Positions 6,208 to 9,719 of a DNA stretch of 9,719 nt are shown in pieces. This DNA comes from Frankiales bacterium. Its GTDB lineage: Bacteria > Actinomycetota > Actinomycetes > Mycobacteriales > Jatrophihabitantaceae. The stretch covers positions 1-9,719 of the forward strand of contig JAOPUY010000375.1 in NCBI GenBank assembly GCA_025963265.1. The letters are read 5' to 3'. Under the pieces are notes generated by a model. The model saw only the letters and a list, made by a program, of their open reading frames with translations, was not told where the DNA came from and ran no database searches. Positions within the stretch are counted from its first letter, which is position 1; each line of letters opens with the position of its first letter. The position numbers and the translations under genes were made by a program.

Positions 6208-7863
6208 TCAGAACAGGCTTGCCGCTCCGAGATCGTCGGCGTGCCGGTCGCCGCCGGGGCGGTGGCGCCCGCTATTGCGAGGCTCGGCGTCGGCCGCCCG
6301 GTATCGATAGGTCGTGTTCTGGTCCTGGATCATGAACGTCTCGATGCCGCTGCGGGCCCAGTGCAGGATGAGCAAGCCGTAGCGATCGGCGAGCTTCACC
6401 AAGGTGGCCATGTCAGCGACGTCGACCACCGGCCGGCCCGACGCGACGGGCATCGGCGCGACCGCGACGAGCAGGGCCGCGTGCCGTTTCTTGATGCTGT
6501 CCGCCTCGCTGTCGTTACGTTCGCGTCGCTTGCGCAGCAGCAGCAGCGTGCCGCTGGCGGCACTGCCCAGCAGGATGACGACGGCGAGGACGGCAGCCGT
6601 CGACCGCGGGATCCGACGACCCAGCAGCACGACGGAATGGGCGTTGGCGTTGCTCGCCGCGGTCGGAGGGGTAACCGCCGCCGGCGCATTGGGCGCGGTG
6701 ACGGTCAAGGACGCCGGGCCGTTGGCGACGGTGAGCTGCAACGGCGTGATGTTGAGCTTCAACGGCGCGGCCCACGGCTTCGCCCCGACCGCAGTGAAGC
6801 TGGGCTGAACGGCCATTGTCAGCAGGCTGGTTGGAAACGCCGTCACTTTCGCCGCGGCTTGGGCCCGGGCGGCGAGGACGGCGATGTTCAGATGGACGGT
6901 GCCCGCGTAGTGATCGCCCGCGAACGTGACGGTCGGGGCGAGCTTGATCGACGTGTGCCAACCTGAGGGCGCCGACAGGATTCCGGTGACCGCGACCGAG
7001 CCAGGCGCGCCGGTGTAGTCGAAGTGCACGTCGACGGACTCGGTGACCTTGCGAAAGATCGGATCGGGCGAGCGGACGGTCGTGCCGTCGTAGGCGGCGC
7101 TGGGTTTCACCTTTGCGCTATAGGAGAAGACGACTTGGTCCGGGCTCGCGACGGTCGCAGCCGACAGGCTTGCGGTGGCCGCGGAGCCCGCCGCGGTCAG
7201 TGTGCTTTTATCGCCGGGCGTGCTGGCCTTGGTGGTGGTGCCGGTCCAGGCCAACCAGGCCACCGTGAGCAGCAACAGGCCGAGGACGGCCGACAACGCG
7301 GTGACCAGTGTTCCGGTCCTCGTGCGGGTTGTCGTAAGCGAAGTCGGGGCGTTCTCGCGTCGGCTGCCATGGCGCGGACGCTCGCTGGGCGACTTCCGCC
7401 CGGTGGTGATGGCGATGGCGGCCAGAATAAGGATCAACCCGACCGCGATCGGGACGACCGAGCGCGCGCGATGCAGCCAGACGCCGCCGCCTTTGATCTG
7501 CCGGGACAGGCTTCCGATCAGCTCGTTCTTGGTGACGGGGTCTGGGTCGAGCCAGCTGTTGTTGTCGCCTTTGAAGGTGTAAAGGCCGTTCTGGATCTTG
7601 ACGATGCGGTGCATGACCACGGTGTGCAGGGCGTCGCTGTGGTAGGCGACGATGTCTCCGACGTGGTACTGGCTGCTGACTCGCATGATGGCCAGATCGC
7701 CGGTGTGAAATCGCGGCTCCATGCTCGTGCCGTGGGTGACGATGTAAGCGGTGCTGCCGCCTAGCGAGACGGGCCAGGCGAAGTACAGGCCAAGGATGAG
7801 CAGCGCAACGATGACCGCGGTCGAGGCCAACGCGCCTCGACTCTGCATCCTCGTCCTGATCAT
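6208..7863 (-). CDS. S26B (SipW-like) signal peptidase fused to a DUF5305-like ectodomain
   Basis: A 551-aa membrane protein. Residues 12-33 are TM1; residues 40-120 are an S26 signal peptidase domain with the serine box THGTSMEPRF (S47), VVMHRIVKI with H85 where ordinary bacterial enzymes have lysine, and GDNN (D100) followed by D106. The Ser/His arrangement is that of SipW, archaeal and ER signal peptidases. TM2 is about 136-153. Unlike simple SipW enzymes the chain continues: a basic linker, TM3 (186-206), a strand-rich extracellular region (about 210-415) resembling DUF5305 (FSYSAKVKPSAAYD, then a DVHFDYT strand), TM4 (421-443), the basic stop RKRRER, and a 100-residue cytoplasmic tail with VVDVADMATLVKLADRYG. 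The start ATG has AAAGG 6 nt upstream. It lies 70 nt downstream of a small exported protein, its likely substrate, with a strong hairpin between. The peptidase call is firm; the DUF5305 call is from memory of the family pattern. Confidence 0.88.
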   Translation of the reverse strand: MIRTRMQSRGALASTAVIVALLILGLYFAWPVSLGGSTAYIVTHGTSMEPRFHTGDLAIMRVSSQYHVGDIVAYHSDALHTVVMHRIVKIQNGLYTFKGDNNSWLDPDPVTKNELIGSLSRQIKGGGVWLHRARSVVPIAVGLILILAAIAITTGRKSPSERPRHGSRRENAPTSLTTTRTRTGTLVTALSAVLGLLLLTVAWLAWTGTTTKASTPGDKSTLTAAGSAATASLSAATVASPDQVVFSYSAKVKPSAAYDGTTVRSPDPIFRKVTESVDVHFDYTGAPGSVAVTGILSAPSGWHTSIKLAPTVTFAGDHYAGTVHLNIAVLAARAQAAAKVTAFPTSLLTMAVQPSFTAVGAKPWAAPLKLNITPLQLTVANGPASLTVTAPNAPAAVTPPTAASNANAHSVVLLGRRIPRSTAAVLAVVILLGSAASGTLLLLRKRRERNDSEADSIKKRHAALLVAVAPMPVASGRPVVDVADMATLVKLADRYGLLILHWARSGIETFMIQDQNTTYRYRAADAEPRNSGRHRPGGDRHADDLGAASLF

Positions 7864-7883
7864 GTTTGGCCTTTTCCGCGAAG

Positions 7884-7921
7884 GGTTGGTGGTCGGAGCG
7901 GGTGAGCTCCGACCACCAACC
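7884..7921 (-). terminator. Perfect 16-bp stem hairpin between exported protein and peptidase genes
   Basis: Arms 7884-7899 and 7906-7921 are exact reverse complements (GGTTGGTGGTCGGAGC and its complement) around a 6-nt loop. It fills most of the 70-nt gap between the exported-protein stop and the peptidase start. No T tract follows on the minus strand, but actinobacterial terminators often lack one. It is probably a partial terminator or a 3'-end stabiliser that would allow more of the secreted protein than of the peptidase to be made. Confidence 0.75.
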
Positions 7922-7933
7922 GACTGCGTGTGA

Positions 7934-8338
7934 CTAGGAGTTCACGACGGTGAGGTCGGTGGCGCCCAGGTTCGCGGTGGCGGGCAGATCCGCGGTCAGG
8001 CAGGTGATGGTGGTGGCGCCGGCCGCGTACGGCGTGTACGAGCAGGCGTACGGCGAGCCAATGATGGCCAGGCTGCCGTCCTTGAGGGTCATCGTGACGG
8101 TGGTGCCGGTGATGTCGGTCGAGCTGTCGAAGACGACGCTGTCGAGCTTGGACGGGTCGGCGGTGTCGGTGACGTAGTGGATGGCCGTGACGGTTGCACC
8201 GGTGACGGTGCCCTCGCCGAAGCCAGCGACGCTGTTCGGGACGGTGTTGCTAGCGGTCGATGCTGAGGTGGAACCGATCGCGATGAAGCCGACGGCCACA
8301 GCCGCGGCGGCGAAAGCGAGCTTGGTGGACTTGCGCAT
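7934..8338 (-). CDS. Small exported protein, probable signal-peptidase substrate
   Basis: A 134-aa secreted protein. The N-terminus MRKSTK plus a hydrophobic core (LAFAAAAVAVGFIAIG) and the polar GSTSA-S form a Sec-type signal peptide, with cleavage likely after A26. The mature part of about 108 residues is rich in Thr, Val, Ala and Ser and looks all-beta, with alternating segments such as GTTVTMTLKDGSLAII. It contains two cysteines, C99 and C113, that could form a disulfide. There is no membrane anchor or sortase motif. I recall similar small proteins beside SipW-like peptidases in actinomycetes, with a VPNSVAG...GTVTGATV-type mature start, but cannot name a family. The ATG at 8336-8338 has AGGAG 7 nt upstream; the ATG two codons earlier is too close to that site. 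It is first in an apparent operon with the S26/DUF5305 fusion and may be a surface or matrix protein, which is inference. Confidence 0.85.
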   Translation of the reverse strand: MRKSTKLAFAAAAVAVGFIAIGSTSASTASNTVPNSVAGFGEGTVTGATVTAIHYVTDTADPSKLDSVVFDSSTDITGTTVTMTLKDGSLAIIGSPYACSYTPYAAGATTITCLTADLPATANLGATDLTVVNS

Positions 8339-8345
8339 GGTCATT

Positions 8346-8350
8346 CTCCT
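8346..8350 (-). promoter_or_regulatory. Ribosome-binding site fixing the exported-protein start
   Basis: AGGAG on the minus strand lies 7 nt before ATG 8338 but only 1 nt before the alternative ATG at 8344, so the downstream ATG is chosen. Confidence 0.8.
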
Positions 8351-8426
8351 GACGTTGTGCCACGGCGCAGGGGATCCATGGCATCGATACTCGGCTGGGC
8401 CGAGTTGACCTTCCTTGGTCTGAGTC

Positions 8427-8455
8427 CTTATCGGCGCATAGCTGAATGGCGTTAG
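8427..8455 (-). promoter_or_regulatory. Weak promoter candidate for the exported-protein operon
   Basis: On the minus strand GATAAG (8427-8432) lies 17 bp after CTAACG (8450-8455, three of six matches to TTGACA). The poor -35 coincides with one half of a direct repeat (8450-8466), as expected for an activator-dependent promoter. The leader would be about 85 nt. Confidence 0.28.
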
Positions 8456-8466
8456 GTTTTCGTTAG
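8450..8466. promoter_or_regulatory. CGTTAG direct repeat with 11-bp period
   Basis: CGTTAG occurs at 8450-8455 and 8461-8466 in an AT-rich stretch upstream of the exported-protein gene. Tandem half-sites at 11-bp spacing near the -35 are the usual architecture for OmpR/PhoB-type response regulators. No such regulator is encoded in the window. Confidence 0.4.
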
Positions 8467-8485
8467 AAAAGAAGAATTGCGGTGC

Positions 8486-8495
8486 TCGTCGACGA
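8486..8495. repeat. 10-bp palindrome TCGTCGACGA
   Basis: A perfect 10-bp palindrome in the AT-rich 8339-8597 intergenic region, upstream of the exported-protein operon and downstream of the AraC gene. It could be a small operator, but a palindrome of this length may be chance. Confidence 0.3.
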
Positions 8496-8597
8496 AAGAA
8501 GTCGAGAAAAAGCGCCTGGCTTCGACAAAAAAAATAGGCGTCAATTAGCGCTGGCTCGAATTCAGATCGCGTCCGCAGCCCAGCTAAAGGGGCCTGG

Positions 8598-9428
8598 TTA
8601 CGGTTGTCCGGATGAGCAGGCCTGTCGTCGGTAGGCGCTCGGAGTTTGGCCGGTGTAGGCGGTGAAGGAGCGCGCGAATGCGCTGGGGCTTTCAAATCCC
8701 ACTTCGACGGCGACGCTGAGAACGGTCACGTCCGGCTGGCTCAGCAGGGACATCGCCCGCAGCAGCCTCGATCGCAGCAGATATTGCCGCCAGGTCAGGC
8801 TGGTCGCGGCGAAGAATCGTCTGCGTAAAGTCCGCTCGGACATTGCGCTGTGCGCGCAGACCAGGTCAAGAGTCACCGACTGCAGATGGCGGTCGGTGAA
8901 GCGCATCGCCTCGGCGATCACCGGATCGGCGCTGGTCGGGAGGTGAAAGGGCGCCTCGTTGGCCAGGCTTTCGGTCAGCACGTCGGCCAGAGCGAGGAAG
9001 AACGTGTCGGCGGCGGTGTCGGCGCCGGTGCGAGTAATGGGCCACCGTGCGGCATAGACGATCATTTCCCGAAGCACGGGTGTGACGATCAGGACCCGCG
9101 CGCGCTGCTGGCCCGGGTTGATCAGGACGGGATCGAAGAAGACCGAGACGGTGCGCACGTTCTTCAACGTGGTGCGGTGGACTAGGCCGGCGGGGATCCA
9201 CACGGCCTGCTGCGGCGGCAGTAAGTAACGGGCGGAATCGGTCTCCACTTGGACGACGCCTTGGAACGCGTACTCGACTTGGTGCAGGTCGTGGACGTGC
9301 CAATCGGTCCGCACATCGTCATCGAGCGGGTAGGTGCCCGCCGTGAGCGAGGAGTCTGAGCGCAGATGCGACGGCTGGGCTTTGGCCGGTGGAGGCGCAG
9401 AGTCGGCCGATTGCGCGTGGACGGTCAT
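8598..9428 (-). CDS. AraC family transcriptional regulator
   Basis: A 276-aa cytoplasmic DNA-binding protein. Residues about 40-110 form a cupin-type sensor domain (WHVHDLHQVEYAFQG, then PPQQAVWIPAGLVHR, with the H.H and P.G..H pattern). Residues 184-267 are the paired helix-turn-helix AraC domain: the first around LDLVCAHSAMSERTLRRRF, the second ending in the family signature GFESPSAFARSFTAYTGQTP and SAYRR. This cupin-plus-AraC architecture matches one-component regulators of efflux and stress genes. I choose ATG 9428: a -10-like TACAGT ends 8 nt before it, fitting a leaderless transcript, and residues encoded upstream of it (to 9506) look non-homologous. It is divergent from a SAM methyltransferase with overlapping promoters, so that gene or itself is the likeliest target; the exported-protein operon downstream on the same strand is another candidate. 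The ligand is unknown. Confidence 0.92.
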   Translation of the reverse strand: MTVHAQSADSAPPPAKAQPSHLRSDSSLTAGTYPLDDDVRTDWHVHDLHQVEYAFQGVVQVETDSARYLLPPQQAVWIPAGLVHRTTLKNVRTVSVFFDPVLINPGQQRARVLIVTPVLREMIVYAARWPITRTGADTAADTFFLALADVLTESLANEAPFHLPTSADPVIAEAMRFTDRHLQSVTLDLVCAHSAMSERTLRRRFFAATSLTWRQYLLRSRLLRAMSLLSQPDVTVLSVAVEVGFESPSAFARSFTAYTGQTPSAYRRQACSSGQP

Positions 9429-9446
9429 GCTCGCCGACTGTACTAA
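9418..9446 (+). promoter_or_regulatory. Probable promoter for the methyltransferase transcript
   Basis: TGGACG (9418-9423, four of six matches to TTGACA) and TACTAA (9441-9446) are 17 bp apart. The ATG of a 13-codon mini-ORF follows the -10 by 7 nt, fitting a leaderless start. The -35 lies within the first codons of the divergent AraC gene. Confidence 0.42.
9437..9442 (-). promoter_or_regulatory. Probable -10 element of the AraC gene
   Basis: TACAGT on the minus strand ends 8 nt before ATG 9428, as in leaderless actinobacterial promoters. The -35 region (TATCAA, 9460-9465) is poor. It overlaps the plus-strand -10 (9441-9446) by 2 bp, so the divergent promoters cannot easily be occupied together. 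Confidence 0.42.
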
Positions 9447-9453
9447 TGGCGAC

Positions 9454-9495
9454 ATGACATTGATAGCCGCGACGACGACAGCCGCAACGACGTGA
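9454..9495 (+). CDS. Possible leaderless 13-aa threonine-rich upstream ORF
   Basis: ATG 9454 opens a 13-codon frame, MTLIAATTTAATT, whose TGA at 9493-9495 overlaps the GTG start of the methyltransferase as GTGA. Six of 13 residues are threonine, and it contains codons uncommon in such GC-rich DNA (ATA, two ACA, TTG). A promoter-like element would place transcription start at this ATG. It resembles a leader peptide with a coupling role, but is short enough to be chance. Confidence 0.35.
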   Translation: MTLIAATTTAATT

Positions 9496-9719
9496 ACCGC
9501 GGCCATCTGGAGTACCTGGCCAGCGACGAATGGGCGAGCGCCCTGCGCACCGACCTGCTCCCTTGGCTGGAGGAGGTCGGCGACTTGGGCGAGGACGTGC
9601 TCGAGATCGGTCCGGGCCCCGGGCTGACCACGGATCTGCTGCGCGACCGCGCGGCTCGCGTGACCGCCGTCGAGATCGACCAGGATCTAGCGGACTCGCT
9701 GCGACAGCGCTTGGACGGC
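9492..9719 (+). CDS. Class I SAM-dependent methyltransferase, 5' part (cut by window end)
   Basis: Only the first 76 codons are present. Motif I, the glycine-rich SAM-binding loop, is VLEIGPGPG at residues 36-44, followed by helix TTDLLRDRA and motif II VTAVEIDQDLA, where E61 or D63 would contact the ribose hydroxyls. This establishes a Rossmann-type methyltransferase; the substrate-determining part lies outside the window. The E-I-D ending and GPGPG loop are shared by KsgA/Erm-like rRNA dimethyltransferases and by generic small-molecule methyltransferases, so the subtype is open. The start is GTG 9492, the only plausible one in frame since a stop ends 9495 in the -1 register and the N-terminus VNRGHLEYLASDEW reads as a family start. 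It has no Shine-Dalgarno sequence and overlaps a mini-ORF stop. It is divergent from the AraC regulator, which may control it. Confidence 0.85.
   Translation, partial: MNRGHLEYLASDEWASALRTDLLPWLEEVGDLGEDVLEIGPGPGLTTDLLRDRAARVTAVEIDQDLADSLRQRLDG

Noticed and set aside
5915..6310. Plus-strand open frame with 17-residue repeats (VFVQVDDSERARVVRR)
   Set aside because: The repeats simply translate the 51-bp DNA repeat units, and 51 is divisible by three. There is no ribosome-binding site, codon positions do not show coding bias, and the 3' part is antisense to the peptidase gene.
7024..7764. Plus-strand open frame opposite the signal-peptidase fusion
   Set aside because: The translation is Arg/Gly/Asp-rich without motifs, and the minus strand encodes clear S26 active-site boxes.
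8500..8597. Rho-independent terminator after the AraC gene at the minus-strand T8 run (8526-8533)
   Set aside because: No stem longer than about 3 bp could be found just upstream of the T run, so it is only a T-rich tract.
8339..8695. N-terminal extension of the small exported protein up to 8695
   Set aside because: The extension overlaps the AraC gene, lacks a ribosome-binding site, and would bury the obvious signal peptide that begins at 8338 with AGGAG properly spaced.
9429..9506. Longer AraC start at 9506 or 9455
   Set aside because: The extra residues are hydrophobic and low-complexity with no ribosome-binding site, and they would cover the divergent promoter elements and overlap the methyltransferase start.

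Overview
The window is high-GC DNA with dense, strongly G/C-ending codons, TTG and GTG starts, possible leaderless promoters and families typical of Actinomycetota (DUF2630, GYD, LolA-like/ABC-2 cassette, CxxHxxC ferredoxin). I read it as a chromosomal segment of an actinomycete; the order cannot be fixed from sequence alone. No rRNA, tRNA, insertion sequence or CRISPR array was found.

Layout: (1) 1-2424, plus strand: the 3' part of an exported LolA-like protein, then an ABC ATPase and an ABC-2 permease, tightly packed as one export cassette. (2) 2427-3237, minus strand: a DUF2630 protein and a short lipoprotein, separated by three hairpin-forming 23-bp tandem repeats. (3) 3351-5318, plus strand: a DHA2 (14-TM) drug-efflux-type transporter preceded by a possible leaderless 18-codon mini-ORF, then a GYD-domain protein. 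(4) 5342-5706, minus strand: a small CxxHxxC ferredoxin followed directly by what looks like only the C-terminal tail of a cytochrome P450. (5) 5707-6207: about 500 bp without a credible gene, holding a promoter-like element and four 16-bp palindromes at 51-52 bp spacing. (6) 6208-8338, minus strand: a small exported protein, a perfect 16-bp-stem hairpin, then a large membrane protein fusing an SipW-like (S26B) signal peptidase to a DUF5305-like ectodomain and cytoplasmic tail. (7) 8598-9719: an AraC-type regulator (minus) divergent from a SAM methyltransferase (plus, cut by the window end), with overlapping promoter elements.

The most interesting parts are the signal-peptidase/DUF5305 fusion with its putative secreted partner and intervening hairpin, the helically phased palindrome array, and two independent cases (MFS transporter and methyltransferase) in which a gene with no Shine-Dalgarno sequence starts in a GTGA overlap with a tiny upstream ORF placed 7 nt after a -10-like hexamer. 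All functional assignments rest on motif recognition by eye; no searches were run.
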